From positions 1-64,000 of the forward strand of contig JAUVYV010000001.1 in assembly GCA_030602885.1 (NCBI GenBank): a stretch of 64,000 nt of DNA. The letters are read 5' to 3'. The notes beneath the pieces are model-generated. The model was not told where the DNA came from and ran no database searches. It saw only the letters and a list, made by a program, of their open reading frames with translations. This DNA is from Phycisphaerales bacterium (GTDB lineage: Bacteria; Planctomycetota; Phycisphaerae; Sedimentisphaerales; Anaerobacaceae). Below, piece by piece: positions 43,936 through 53,269 of the stretch (its first letter is position 1; the number at the start of each line of letters is the position of its first letter). Position numbers and translations under genes: made by a program.

Positions 43936-44370
43936 CTATATCTGATAATCCGACGATTTCTTCTCTTGTGCCTGGTTAATCAAGTCCTGTAGCGTCTTCG
44001 ATTCCAGGACATTCATGATGGCCTCTTGCACCTCCAGCCAGACCTGCCTGGCCATACAATCGGCAAATCGGTCGCAATAGTCCTGGTTCTCAACACACTC
44101 AACCGTCGCTACCGTGCCCTCGAAGGCCACGAAAACATCGCTCAGTCTAATCTGATTTGGCGCCCTTGCAAGGACATATCCACCACGCGACCCTCGCAGG
44201 CCCCGCACAATACCTGCCGATTTCAAAGTTGCCATCAACTGCTCGAGGTATTTTACGGATATGTCCTGGTTCTTGGCGATTAGCCTCGTTTGGAGAGGTC
44301 CATTTCCGTAGTGCTCCGCCAGCTCGAGTACGGCCCTTATTCCATATCTCACACGAGTTGACAATTTCAT
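43936..44370 (-). CDS. Rrf2/IscR-family transcription regulator
   Basis: 144 residues. Winged helix-turn-helix (about 1-70): MKLSTRVRYGIRAVLELA, ISVKYLEQLM and GLRGSRGGYVLAR. Three cysteines, Cys92, Cys99 and Cys105, are spaced as in Fe-S-binding IscR relatives. First gene of the operon, so it probably senses Fe-S or cysteine status and controls itself and the six genes that follow. CymR-type cysteine sensing is an alternative, but those proteins usually lack the cysteine trio. Confidence 0.92.
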   Translation of the reverse strand: MKLSTRVRYGIRAVLELAEHYGNGPLQTRLIAKNQDISVKYLEQLMATLKSAGIVRGLRGSRGGYVLARAPNQIRLSDVFVAFEGTVATVECVENQDYCDRFADCMARQVWLEVQEAIMNVLESKTLQDLINQAQEKKSSDYQI

Positions 44371-44563
44371 AGAATCTCCTATTATTCACAGTATTTTAGT
44401 AGTATATTACGCAAAAAACAACAGCTTGTTAGCCAAAAATCCGCAAATACTGAAAAAATTTTGGTTTTGCCTCGGCCGAGGCGACGTGTTTTTGCTTCGG
44501 TAGAGGCGATATCAAAGCGAAATCCAGTCGTTTCTAATACTCGACCTTTGCGGTCAATTTTGC

Positions 44564-44592
44564 TTGACACAAACGGAGGCCGCCGCTAAGAT
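44564..44592 (+). promoter_or_regulatory. Promoter of the two-domain glycosyltransferase
   Basis: TTGACA (44564-44569), 17 bp and TAAGAT (44587-44592). It predicts a start near 44599, inside the longest open frame, which supports ATG 44633 as the true start codon. Confidence 0.7.
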
Positions 44593-44632
44593 GCTGGTAT
44601 TGGATGTGAAATTATTCCAAGGGGTGTTACGG

Positions 44633-46984
44633 ATGGCAAAAGGTCTTGCGAGAAAAGTGGCTTTTATTTCCTCTTTTGTGCCGAGAAGATGCGGGATCGC
44701 AACATTCACCTCTGACCTAATCAAAAGTGTGGCGGCCGCTGCGAGGAGCGATTTCGAGCCGTTAGTGGTTGTGTTGCGCTCGGGAGACCACAAGTACGAT
44801 AACCCGGTCAAATTCGAGATTCGCCAGGACGTCAAACATGACTATATTTGCGCTGCTGATTATATAAACTTCAGTCACGTTGACCTGGTGTCTGTCCAGC
44901 ACGAGTTTGGTCTGTTCGGCGGTGAAGCAGGGTCGTATCTGAGCTTGCTGCTGGACAGAATCAAGAGTCCCGTAATAACGACGCTGCATACGGTTCTCGA
45001 TGACCCGAAGCCGGAGTACCGCAAGTCCCTGATTGACGTCTGCGACGCCTCGTACAAGGTTATCACTATGAACAAGCGTGGCGTGGATATGCTGCGCAAC
45101 ACCTACGGGATATCCGGTAAGAAAATCCAGCTCATTGCCCACGGGATACCCGATTTGCCTTTTGTTGACAGCAATTACTACAAGCACAAGTTCAAAATGG
45201 ACGGCCGCAGAACCATTTTGACGTTCGGACTGCTGAACAGAAACAAGGGTATAGAAGTAATGCTAAAGGCCCTGCCGGCGATAATCGAAGCAGAGCCCTT
45301 AGTTTCATACATTGTTCTCGGAATGACACATCCCGGTGTATTACAGCACGAGGGAGAATCCTACCGATTCAGTCTCCAGCAAATGGTCAAGGAGCTGGGT
45401 CTGCAAAAACATGTGATATTCCACAACCGGTTTGTAGCCGATGAGGAACTTCATAACTTTCTTTGCGCCGCCGATATTTATGTCACGCCCTATCTGAAGA
45501 GGGAGCAGTTGACCAGCGGCACGCTGTCGTTTGCGGTCGGTACGGGCAAGGCGGTTGTCTCGACGCCCTATTGGGCGGCGTCTGAGCTGTTGGCTGACGG
45601 TTGTGGCAAGCTGGTGCCGTTTGGCGATTCGAAGCAGATGGCCGAAGCGATAATTGACATCCTCGGGGACGACTCGCTGTTTTATTCGCTGCGAAGAAAG
45701 GCGTACGACTACGGCCGTTCGAGAACCTGGCCCAGGGTCGGCCAGACATACTGGAAGCTGTTCAGTGCAAAACGGCTGCGCGTTTATGCCCCCGCAAAAC
45801 CGACGCCATCGGCTGCTGAGGCCATATCGAGTATCCAGCTGCCCGAACCGTCTCTGGACCACATAAGACGGCTCACCGACGACACGGGTATCTATCAGCA
45901 TGCCAAATTTACCATCCCGAATCGTGAGCACGGCTACTGTACAGATGATAACGCAAGGGCCCTTATCGCAATGGTGAAGTATTACGCCCAATATCCAGGG
46001 CCGGACGTGCTGCATCTGCTGGATACGTATCTGTCTTTCACAGTTCATTCACAAGGCAGTGACGGTTCTGTCAGGAACTTTATGAACTTCGACAGAACGT
46101 GGGTCAGAGATGAGCCCCTAAGCGATGCACTCGGAAGGGTTGTATGGGCCTTTGGGACTGTGATTGGGCAACCGCCATCCAGCGCGTACGTACCGATTAT
46201 CAAAGACTGCTTCGACAGGAGTGTCAGGCATGTGGGAAAGCAGTATCCCCGAGGAATGGCCTACTCGATATTAGGCATGGCCGATTATCTGCAACAGTTC
46301 CCCGGCGCCAGTGATATCAAACGCTACATGTCGATAGCAGCCGACGGATTGCTGGCTCAGTTCAGAGAGAACAGTCAGGCGGATTGGCAGTGGTTCGAAG
46401 ACATGCTTACATACGACAATGCCGTTCTGTCACACGCCCTCTATGTGGCCGGTCTGGCGTTAGGGGAGAAAAAATACTACGAAGTTGCTGAAAAGACCTG
46501 CGAGTTCCTGCTAAAGAATATTTATACAGGTGACCACTTCAGTTTTATCGGCTCGAACGGCTGGTATGAGCGAGGGCGAGCAAGGGCCGAGTTCGACCAG
46601 CAGCCGATAGAGGCAGCCGGAACTGTTCTTATGCTCAAGGCGGCGTATGATGCAACGCAAAACACTGATTTTCTGAAGCTTCAAAGGAAAGCTTTCGACT
46701 GGTTTCTCGGCGAGAACGATTCGAGAACCCCCGTTTACGATTTTAAGACCAAGGGCTGCAACGACGGACTACTATTCGCAGGCGTCAATGCCAATCAAGG
46801 GGCTGAAAGCACCCTAAGTTTCTTGTTGAGTCTGCTGGCGATGTTCGAGAGTTACACAATATCAGACAAGGCCGCCAGCGGCGTTGAACGCACAGCCGGG
46901 CGAATATCTTCTATCGAGAGCATATCGAGTAAAAACAAGTCAAAAAAAGACGCGTTGAGGAACCCATCTGAACCGGTTTCCTGA
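44633..46984 (+). CDS. GT4 glycosyltransferase fused to an (alpha/alpha)6-type domain
   Basis: 783 residues from ATG 44633, with AGGGG eight bases upstream. The N-terminal GT-B glycosyltransferase (about 1-390) has FVPRRCGIATFTSDL, the linker ILTFGLLNRNKGIEVMLKAL and the sugar-nucleotide region TPYLKREQLTSGTLSFAVGTGKAVVSTPYWAASELL. The C-terminal helical domain (about 410-740) has LTDDTGIYQHAKFTIPNREH followed by GYCTDDNARALIAM and EFDQQPIEAAGTVLML, as in AGE-like or glycosidase-like barrels. Such fusions are known as single proteins of unknown product; mannose-rich glycans are a guess from related enzymes. Confidence 0.9.
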   Translation: MAKGLARKVAFISSFVPRRCGIATFTSDLIKSVAAAARSDFEPLVVVLRSGDHKYDNPVKFEIRQDVKHDYICAADYINFSHVDLVSVQHEFGLFGGEAGSYLSLLLDRIKSPVITTLHTVLDDPKPEYRKSLIDVCDASYKVITMNKRGVDMLRNTYGISGKKIQLIAHGIPDLPFVDSNYYKHKFKMDGRRTILTFGLLNRNKGIEVMLKALPAIIEAEPLVSYIVLGMTHPGVLQHEGESYRFSLQQMVKELGLQKHVIFHNRFVADEELHNFLCAADIYVTPYLKREQLTSGTLSFAVGTGKAVVSTPYWAASELLADGCGKLVPFGDSKQMAEAIIDILGDDSLFYSLRRKAYDYGRSRTWPRVGQTYWKLFSAKRLRVYAPAKPTPSAAEAISSIQLPEPSLDHIRRLTDDTGIYQHAKFTIPNREHGYCTDDNARALIAMVKYYAQYPGPDVLHLLDTYLSFTVHSQGSDGSVRNFMNFDRTWVRDEPLSDALGRVVWAFGTVIGQPPSSAYVPIIKDCFDRSVRHVGKQYPRGMAYSILGMADYLQQFPGASDIKRYMSIAADGLLAQFRENSQADWQWFEDMLTYDNAVLSHALYVAGLALGEKKYYEVAEKTCEFLLKNIYTGDHFSFIGSNGWYERGRARAEFDQQPIEAAGTVLMLKAAYDATQNTDFLKLQRKAFDWFLGENDSRTPVYDFKTKGCNDGLLFAGVNANQGAESTLSFLLSLLAMFESYTISDKAASGVERTAGRISSIESISSKNKSKKDALRNPSEPVS

Positions 46985-47052
46985 GCGGGCGTCAAAGAAC
47001 ACCGTAGTGGTTGTAAGCGCGACCGCCTTATTGCCCTATGGTCTCAAGCCCC

Positions 47053-47449
47053 TTATCGCCGGTCCGTTTTATGTGCTCGCCGAGTTAGGCCGATGAACAA
47101 CCGTATGAAAACAGAGGAAATCCTAACAGGCAGCGTCCCGCCTATGAGCATTGTCGGGGCCAGAAGGCAGATAAAAGGCACAAGGGCCCTTGTTATCATC
47201 ATCAAGAGCTCATTGTGATTGCTTGCGTCATAAACGTATCTGTAAACAGGGACAGAGAGTCTCAGCAGCAGCGGCGTGACGACGGCAAAGAGGGCGACCA
47301 ATATCTGCAGTAAAGTGAAGAGCTTTAAATGGTCCTTACGTTTGTCGGCCAGCTTGTCGAATGTGAAGCTGCCGAGAGCGAGACCGGCCATAAAGGCAGC
47401 GAGTGTGATGGCGGTTGCATAAGTCGTTACACCAACAATTAAGAAACAA
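47053..47449 (-). pseudogene. Truncated MFS/spermidine-synthase-type membrane protein
   Basis: Homology begins right at the 3' end of tRNA-Gln: YATAITLAAFMAGLALGSF then DKLADKRKDHLKLFTLLQI and a LLAPTMLIGGTLPV helix. These are helices 2-4 of the membrane half of fused MFS-spermidine synthases. Helix 1, the start codon, the later helices and the synthase domain are all missing. The open frame enters from the tRNA sequence itself, so this is a remnant rather than a gene. Confidence 0.75.
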
Positions 47450-47520
47450 CTGGGGTACAAGGATTCGAACCTTGACTAACTGATCCAGAGTCAGTCGTGC
47501 TACCATTACACCATACCCCA
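47450..47520 (-). tRNA. tRNA-Gln (anticodon CUG)
   Basis: On the minus strand the acceptor stem is TGGGGTA/TACCCCA with G73, including the U1-A72 pair typical of tRNA-Gln. The anticodon stem is ACTGA/TCAGT with loop CTCTGGA, and the T-loop is TTCGAAT. No CCA is encoded. Confidence 0.95.
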
Positions 47521-47683
47521 GTGTTGCCTGCTTTCTGTTCCGGACGAGCCGTGAGAAAGCATGTCCAGCGGTCACTTTACTGATTCTCGGCCGGTTTGGC
47601 AAGGACATTAAGTGGCAATTGGTCGATTTGGCAGCGCCGGAGGGGCTTCTGCCCGGCAGTCGGGAAGAGGCCGGGGCCTTTCG

Positions 47684-47712
47684 TTGACAGTTGCCCGCAC
47701 AACCGCTAATCT
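47684..47712 (+). promoter_or_regulatory. Promoter of the lipoprotein gene (leaderless)
   Basis: TTGACA (47684-47689), 17 bp and TAATCT (47707-47712). The ATG at 47719 is six bases downstream. Confidence 0.65.
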
Positions 47713-47718
47713 GTCTCT

Positions 47719-48522
47719 ATGATTCGGCTTCTCGAAATAGTGGTCCTCGCTTGCACATTAACGGTCCTGGCGGGCTGCAGTGGTCCCGAAGAGCCGCCTA
47801 TCTGGGAAAAGCTCAAGATTGGTGATTTGGCGCCGACCGGCCCCGGTAAACAGGCTCAAAGTCAGGATCTCAGGATGATTAATTTTGATGTTATCACTTT
47901 TGATATGCCGGCCGGGAAGATCGGCTCTTTGGAAGAGATTTGGCCGACATTGAACAGCGAAGTGTTTCGATTTAACGACCCGAATGCTTTTGCGGCAAAC
48001 TCGTTTCGCATCGGGGCCGGACCGGTTAGAGTGTTGGAGACGACTTTCACTTTGCTAAGGGCAGCCGGCGGCAGGAGAACGGCCACAACCTCGCTGCTTA
48101 TACCCAACGCCGGCAGCGAAACAATCAACCTCACCAGAATAGGCACGAAGACCAGCATATCATTCATTTCGGAGACGCGGCTGCCCGAGCAGGTGGATAT
48201 CGGCCCCGGGTATCTGGGACTGCAGGTCTCAGCCGGAAGATTGTCCGACTCGGCCTCTATGTGCAGTGTGCAAATGCTCCCGCTGTTCTTCCCCTCGACG
48301 GAAGGACTTCCGCCGAGGCTTGCCGAGCGCGTCAGGGCTAATCAGGTCCGTTTTACCCCTCTGCAGGTGCAACTGAAAATGAGACGCGGAGACTTTGTTT
48401 TGCTCGCGCCACGGCAACACGCCGACGACCCTTCGACCCTCTGCGGCCTGTTCTTCGGCAAAGGTTCCAACAAGCGCATCTTCAGAGCTTATCTGCTCAT
48501 CTGTACGAGTTTTACCTGGTAA
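47719..48522 (+). CDS. Lipoprotein of unknown function
   Basis: 267 residues with a signal sequence ending in lipobox TVLAGC. The rest has no membrane helix and no recognised family. It contains NFDVITFDMPAGKIGSLEEIW and FRIGAGPVRVLE, a mixed alpha/beta composition resembling planctomycete envelope lipoproteins. No Shine-Dalgarno precedes the ATG; the promoter position implies a leaderless mRNA. The next gene starts 43 bases after its stop. Confidence 0.8.
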   Translation: MIRLLEIVVLACTLTVLAGCSGPEEPPIWEKLKIGDLAPTGPGKQAQSQDLRMINFDVITFDMPAGKIGSLEEIWPTLNSEVFRFNDPNAFAANSFRIGAGPVRVLETTFTLLRAAGGRRTATTSLLIPNAGSETINLTRIGTKTSISFISETRLPEQVDIGPGYLGLQVSAGRLSDSASMCSVQMLPLFFPSTEGLPPRLAERVRANQVRFTPLQVQLKMRRGDFVLLAPRQHADDPSTLCGLFFGKGSNKRIFRAYLLICTSFTW

Positions 48523-48565
48523 ACACGGCGCCGAGAAGTGTGTTGGCTCTGTTCAGAGAGAACAG

Positions 48566-49537
48566 ATGAACGAGACTCCAGAGTCAATCGTAGCCATAAC
48601 TCGATGCACCGATTACAGCCGGGCCAATGTCGCCGAGGCGGTTGCGAAGCAGTTTGAACTCCTCGGCGGCATCGAGAAATTCGTTAGTCGCGGTGACAAC
48701 GTTTTGCTCAAGCCCAATTTCATAGCACCCAGGTCCAGAGACCACGCCACGCAGACCCACCCGGCCGTTATCATCGAGGTCGCCAAGCGCCTGAAGGACT
48801 TCGGTGCAAGACCGTTTGTTGGTGACTCGCCCGCTTGGGGAAACGTCTTTGCCTGTGCAGATAAATTGAAGCTCAGCGAGCCATTGAAAAAGCTGGGCAT
48901 ACCTGTCAGGCAGCTAAATAACCCGAAGAAGTGTAAAATAGCCGGCACGAAGGTGGGAATCAGCTCGGTGGCTCTTGACGCCGATGTCATAATCAACCTG
49001 CCAAAGTTCAAATCGCACCAGCAGCTTGTCGCAACGTTTGCAGTAAAAAACATGTTCGGCTGTGTCAGCGGAAAGATGAAAGCGTACTGGCACTTCGCAA
49101 AGGGCAAAAGGGCCGAGGACTTTTGCGAGCTACTCATCGAGATATACAGATTTCTAAATCCGGCACTGACCATGATAGACGGCATAGTCGCAATGGATGG
49201 CCCCGGACCTATCAACGGAAGAACAAGGCCGCTTGGCTGGCTCATCGGCGGGGCCGACCCCATCGCCTGCGAGATAGTTTGCAGCAAACTTATAGGGGCT
49301 AAGCCGAATGATTTTCCGATTATTCGCACAGCAAAACAAATCGGCTTCGGCTGTGCGCAAGCTGACGGGATCAAAGTCCTCGGCGACGATTATAAGCAAA
49401 GAATCTGCACAGACTTCGAACCTGCAGAACTTATCCCCATAAGATTCTCTCTTCCTCGTGTCTGCAAAAGCATCTGTAAGCAGATTCTCCTAATCGCCAA
49501 ATCGAGACGACGGAATTCAACAGACTCCTGGACTTAA
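48566..49537 (+). CDS. DUF362-family protein
   Basis: 323 residues from ATG 48566, with GAGAG upstream. DUF362 motifs: GDNVLLKPNFIAP, HPAVIIEVAKRLKDFGARPFVGDSP, DVIINLPKFKSHQQLVATFAVKNMFGCVSGK (two adjacent segments) and the MIDGIVAMDGPGP loop. Family members often carry a 4Fe-4S ferredoxin domain; none is present here. The biochemical role of the family is poorly known. Co-transcribed with the lipoprotein upstream. Confidence 0.88.
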   Translation: MNETPESIVAITRCTDYSRANVAEAVAKQFELLGGIEKFVSRGDNVLLKPNFIAPRSRDHATQTHPAVIIEVAKRLKDFGARPFVGDSPAWGNVFACADKLKLSEPLKKLGIPVRQLNNPKKCKIAGTKVGISSVALDADVIINLPKFKSHQQLVATFAVKNMFGCVSGKMKAYWHFAKGKRAEDFCELLIEIYRFLNPALTMIDGIVAMDGPGPINGRTRPLGWLIGGADPIACEIVCSKLIGAKPNDFPIIRTAKQIGFGCAQADGIKVLGDDYKQRICTDFEPAELIPIRFSLPRVCKSICKQILLIAKSRRRNSTDSWT

Positions 49538-49598
49538 CGCTTGGCCACCTGACAACATAGCCGCCGCTGTTGCAGCACTGTGCGGACATCTCACGACG

Positions 49599-49627
49599 TT
49601 GACAGTCTGGTTTTGTTCGGCTATTAT
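49599..49627 (+). promoter_or_regulatory. Promoter of tsaD (leaderless)
   Basis: TTGACA (49599-49604), 17 bp and TATTAT (49622-49627). The ATG at 49636 lies eight bases downstream, with no ribosome-binding site. Confidence 0.7.
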
Positions 49628-49635
49628 CGCCGGCT

Positions 49636-50673
49636 ATGGAAAAAGCCCCCATAAACATCCTGGGTATTGAGACGAGTTGTGACGAGACGGCGGCGGCGGT
49701 GGTGGCCGACGGCAAAACGGTCAAATCTTCGGTAATCGCCTCACAGACAAAGCTGCATGAAAAATACGGTGGCGTCGTCCCTGAAATTGCCTCCCGTGCG
49801 CATATTGAAAACATATATCCTGTAATAGCCGAGGCGATGGCACAGGCCGACGTCACCGAAAAATCTGTTCACGCAATAGCCGTTGCAAATCAGCCGGGCC
49901 TGACTGTCGCCCTTATGGTCGGTGTCACCGCAGCAAAGACCCTCAGTTTCGCGTGGGGCAAACCCCTCATTGCCATCAATCATCTGCACGCTCATCTTCA
50001 GTCCGCGATGCTGGCTGAAGAAGGCCTGCAGCTTCCTGCCGTTGCCCTGATTGTCTCCGGCGGCCATACATGCCTTTATGACTGTGAATCTCCGCTCGAA
50101 TTGAAGCTGCTCGGCAGATGCCTCGATGACGCCGCCGGCGAGGCCTTTGACAAAGTCGCTGCGATACTGAAACTGCCCTACCCCGGCGGGCCGGCTATAG
50201 AGGAAATCGCAAAGGACGGAAACCCCGGTGCGGTCGATTTTCCCCGCTCGATGTTAGGGCCTGACTCACTGGATTTTTCTTTCAGCGGAATAAAAACGGC
50301 TGTCCTGTATCACTGTCGGGGACAGGACATGAAGGGGCAGAACAGAGTCGATTCGATGAGCAAACAGAAGATAGCCGATATCGCCGCTTCATTTCAGGCG
50401 GCAATGATTGATGTCCTCGTGAGAAAAACACAGCGAGCTGCGCAAAAGGTTGCCGCAAAGACCATTCTTCTTGGCGGCGGTGTGGCGGCGAATACGGTAC
50501 TGCGGAGTGCCCTGCAGCAGATGTGTAAATCAAGTGTCCCCACAAGGAAATTGCTCGTAGCACCAAAAGAGTATTGCACGGACAACGCGGTTATGGTAGC
50601 CTCTTTAGCGTGTCACAAGTACAAGGCGGGGCTTTTTGCCGATCTTACTCTCGAGCCAAAAGCAACCGGATAG
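49636..50673 (+). CDS. tsaD: tRNA N6-threonylcarbamoyladenosine transferase
   Basis: Transfers threonylcarbamoyl to A37 of ANN-decoding tRNAs, together with TsaB and TsaE (not in the window). 345 residues, ASKHA fold. ILGIETSCDETAAAVV at the start, metal ligands His116 and His120 in INHLHAHLQSA, LIVSGGHTCLY and the LGGGVAANTVLR nucleotide site. Full length for the bacterial family. Confidence 0.97.
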   Translation: MEKAPINILGIETSCDETAAAVVADGKTVKSSVIASQTKLHEKYGGVVPEIASRAHIENIYPVIAEAMAQADVTEKSVHAIAVANQPGLTVALMVGVTAAKTLSFAWGKPLIAINHLHAHLQSAMLAEEGLQLPAVALIVSGGHTCLYDCESPLELKLLGRCLDDAAGEAFDKVAAILKLPYPGGPAIEEIAKDGNPGAVDFPRSMLGPDSLDFSFSGIKTAVLYHCRGQDMKGQNRVDSMSKQKIADIAASFQAAMIDVLVRKTQRAAQKVAAKTILLGGGVAANTVLRSALQQMCKSSVPTRKLLVAPKEYCTDNAVMVASLACHKYKAGLFADLTLEPKATG

Positions 50674-50694
50674 AAGGCCGACAATAGGGACGAC

Positions 50695-53220
50695 ATGAGT
50701 AATGCCATGACGCTGTTTCAGGAGAAACTTCTCAACGGCCAGTGGGAGCTTCGGGACGAAGAATTGGGTTGCGACCCCGGCGCGCCGGGGCTTAGCGAAT
50801 CAACTGACGGATGGATTGCTCAGCCTGTCCCCGGGGACATTCATCAGGGACTCATCGCAGCAGGCAGAATCAAAGAGCCGCTGGTGGGCCTTAACTTCTT
50901 TGGCTGCAAGTGGACCGAAAACCGCTCCTGGTGGTTTCACAAATCCTTTGACATTCCTAATGACTGGCTTGAAGCTGATGCGGTCGAATTGGAGATGAAC
51001 GGCCTGGATTCCAATGCCGAAATTTTCCTGAACGGACGGCACATAGCTTCACACCGAAATATGTTTCGACCGCTCATCATAGACGTAAAATCTCACCTTG
51101 ACTCGGGCCATAATACCCTGCTGGTGCGCCTCACAACGGGCGCCGAAGACATCAGTGATGCCGACGTCAGCTCAACCGACGGCATACTCGCATCGACGGA
51201 AGAGCCGCATGGCCGGCCGGAACGTGGTGACGTTCGCCGTGTTTTTATACGCAAACCCCAGTATTCTTTCGGCTGGGACTGGAGCCCGCGACTGGCCACT
51301 ACAGCTATCGCCGGCGACGTCAAGATTCGTGCGATAAACACCGCCTGCATCCGCGAGGTCAATTTGCAGCCCATCCGTCACGGCGACGACCATGTTTTCG
51401 TCAGGGCCACGGTCGTTGTCGATGGCCTGCACTACTATAAAACCTCTCATGGAACTGTAACCGTGACCCTTTCCGACAACGAAGGACACAAATTCACCGC
51501 TAAAAGCAGCTCCCTTCTGCGCTCCGGATACAACTTTGTCAAACTGACCATCCCTGTCGCCCAGCCGAAGCTGTGGTGGCCGAACGGCCTTGGAGACCAG
51601 AATCTGTATAAAGTCGAAGCGACGCTGCGGGTCGCCGACAAGTCGATGGATTACCCGACCTTCGATTACGGACTTCGATTCGTTGGACTGGATACGAAGG
51701 ACAAGTTCACCATAACCATCAACGGCAAAAGGGTTTTCTGCAAAGGCGCCAACTGGATTCCCGCCGACGCAATTTATGCTCGCGTCAGTGACGACCGGTA
51801 CGACCAGTTGATTCGCCAGGCCAAAGACGCCAACTTCAATATGCTCAGAGTCTGGGGCGGCGGCCGGTATGAACGCGATGCCTTCTACCGGGCCTGCGAC
51901 AAATACGGCATTATGGTCTGGCACGATTTTATGTTTGCCTGCGGGCCCTTCCCCGACCATCTTGAATGGTTCCGCTGTGAGGTGGCCAAAGAAGCCGACT
52001 ATCAAACGAAGCGCCTGAACCGTTACGCCTGCATCGTCCTTTGGTGCGGCAACAATGAAAACAACTGGGGATTTCGCGACTGGTGGAACGAGCAGACCAG
52101 GGCAGGCGCTTATCTCTACAACTATCTGTTGCCGGCTGTGGTACAGCGGAACTGCCCCCAGATCCCGTACTGGAACGGCTCGCCATACGGCGGCGACGCA
52201 CCGAATGCACACGATGTCGGTGACTGCCACCATTGGAACGAGTGCATGATGCACCCGGAGATGGAAAAACGCATCACACCCCAGGAGTATGACAAATGCA
52301 ATTCGCTGTTCGTTTCCGAGTTCGGGTATGTCGGCGCCTGCGGTAAGGAAACGGTCCTGACCTATATGGACGGGGCACGGCTCGACCCGAAAAGCGAAAT
52401 CTGGCAGCAGCATACGAACGTCTTCGAAAAGAACACCGTCGAAGCCGGCATCCGCAAGCACTATGCCGACCCGGAAAACCTGAGCATCGATGACTATCTG
52501 CTCTACAGCGGCCTGTGCCAGGGACTGATGTACCAGTACGCCCTCGAATCAATGCGCTACAGGTCCAACTGTCACGGAGCCCTTTTCTGGATGTTCAATG
52601 ACTGCTGGGGCGAGGTCGGCTGGACGATTATCGACTATTACTTACGGCGGAAAATATCCTGGCACTTCGTCCGAAGGGCATTTGCCTCGATTCGGCTGAT
52701 ACTGCGGGTAAGCAGCAACAAAATTCGCGTAGTGGCCGTGAATGATACTCCCAGTCCGGTATCACTGGAGCTTGAGTTCGGTTACATAAGCCTGGATGGC
52801 CGAAGCGGCGACCTTGAGACCTGCAAAGTCAAGGTCGGCGCCCTTGAGCGCACTGAATGCTGTGTATTTCCCAAGGGCACGTATGATGCCACAGAGGGGC
52901 TGTGGATTGCCCGCTGCACCAACAAGACGAATATTGGCCCGGCCATCTTCAGAGCTGCCGACTATCGCGAGCTTAAGACGAGTGCGCCGGCTCTGTCATT
53001 CCATGTTACTCAGGCAAGTGCCACAGAATGCGATGTCGAGGTCGGCACCAAGGCCTATGCTCACGCAGTGTACTTTATGATGCCCAACGGCTGTACGCCA
53101 GCCGACAACTATTTCGACTTGTTGCCCGGAGACAAGAGAAGTATTAGAATTGTCTCTCACGAGCCGATTGACAAAGATGAAATTCGTGTGACCTGTGTCA
53201 ACGAGTCGCCCGGGAAGTGA
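50695..53220 (+). CDS. Beta-mannosidase, glycoside hydrolase family 2
   Basis: 841 residues. The sugar-binding jelly-roll domain (about 1-190), an Ig-like domain, the TIM barrel (about 300-610) and C-terminal beta domains match GH2 beta-mannosidases. The acid/base is Glu455 in WCGNNENNWG and the nucleophile is Glu542 in FVSEFGYVG. No signal peptide is seen, so it probably acts on imported manno-oligosaccharides. CDPGAPG at about residues 26-32 is encoded by a 16-bp perfect palindrome at 50775-50790. It lies 21 bases after tsaD. Confidence 0.93.
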   Translation: MSNAMTLFQEKLLNGQWELRDEELGCDPGAPGLSESTDGWIAQPVPGDIHQGLIAAGRIKEPLVGLNFFGCKWTENRSWWFHKSFDIPNDWLEADAVELEMNGLDSNAEIFLNGRHIASHRNMFRPLIIDVKSHLDSGHNTLLVRLTTGAEDISDADVSSTDGILASTEEPHGRPERGDVRRVFIRKPQYSFGWDWSPRLATTAIAGDVKIRAINTACIREVNLQPIRHGDDHVFVRATVVVDGLHYYKTSHGTVTVTLSDNEGHKFTAKSSSLLRSGYNFVKLTIPVAQPKLWWPNGLGDQNLYKVEATLRVADKSMDYPTFDYGLRFVGLDTKDKFTITINGKRVFCKGANWIPADAIYARVSDDRYDQLIRQAKDANFNMLRVWGGGRYERDAFYRACDKYGIMVWHDFMFACGPFPDHLEWFRCEVAKEADYQTKRLNRYACIVLWCGNNENNWGFRDWWNEQTRAGAYLYNYLLPAVVQRNCPQIPYWNGSPYGGDAPNAHDVGDCHHWNECMMHPEMEKRITPQEYDKCNSLFVSEFGYVGACGKETVLTYMDGARLDPKSEIWQQHTNVFEKNTVEAGIRKHYADPENLSIDDYLLYSGLCQGLMYQYALESMRYRSNCHGALFWMFNDCWGEVGWTIIDYYLRRKISWHFVRRAFASIRLILRVSSNKIRVVAVNDTPSPVSLELEFGYISLDGRSGDLETCKVKVGALERTECCVFPKGTYDATEGLWIARCTNKTNIGPAIFRAADYRELKTSAPALSFHVTQASATECDVEVGTKAYAHAVYFMMPNGCTPADNYFDLLPGDKRSIRIVSHEPIDKDEIRVTCVNESPGK
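50775..50790. repeat. GGCGCGCC-centred palindrome inside the mannosidase gene
   Basis: CCCCGGCGCGCCGGGG, 16-bp perfect palindrome, read as PGAPG. Related palindromes lie at 12326, 14178, 60038 and 62388. Confidence 0.7.
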
Positions 53221-53269
53221 AGCATCTTATGGCCGGCCAAGATACTAACAAGTGAAAGGCAGGTGAGCT

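Noticed and set aside
51172-52461. A 429-codon minus-strand frame inside the beta-mannosidase gene
   Set aside because: Shadow of the GH2 gene: Val/Ala-rich, no recognised motif, and active-site codons of the plus-strand gene lie within it.
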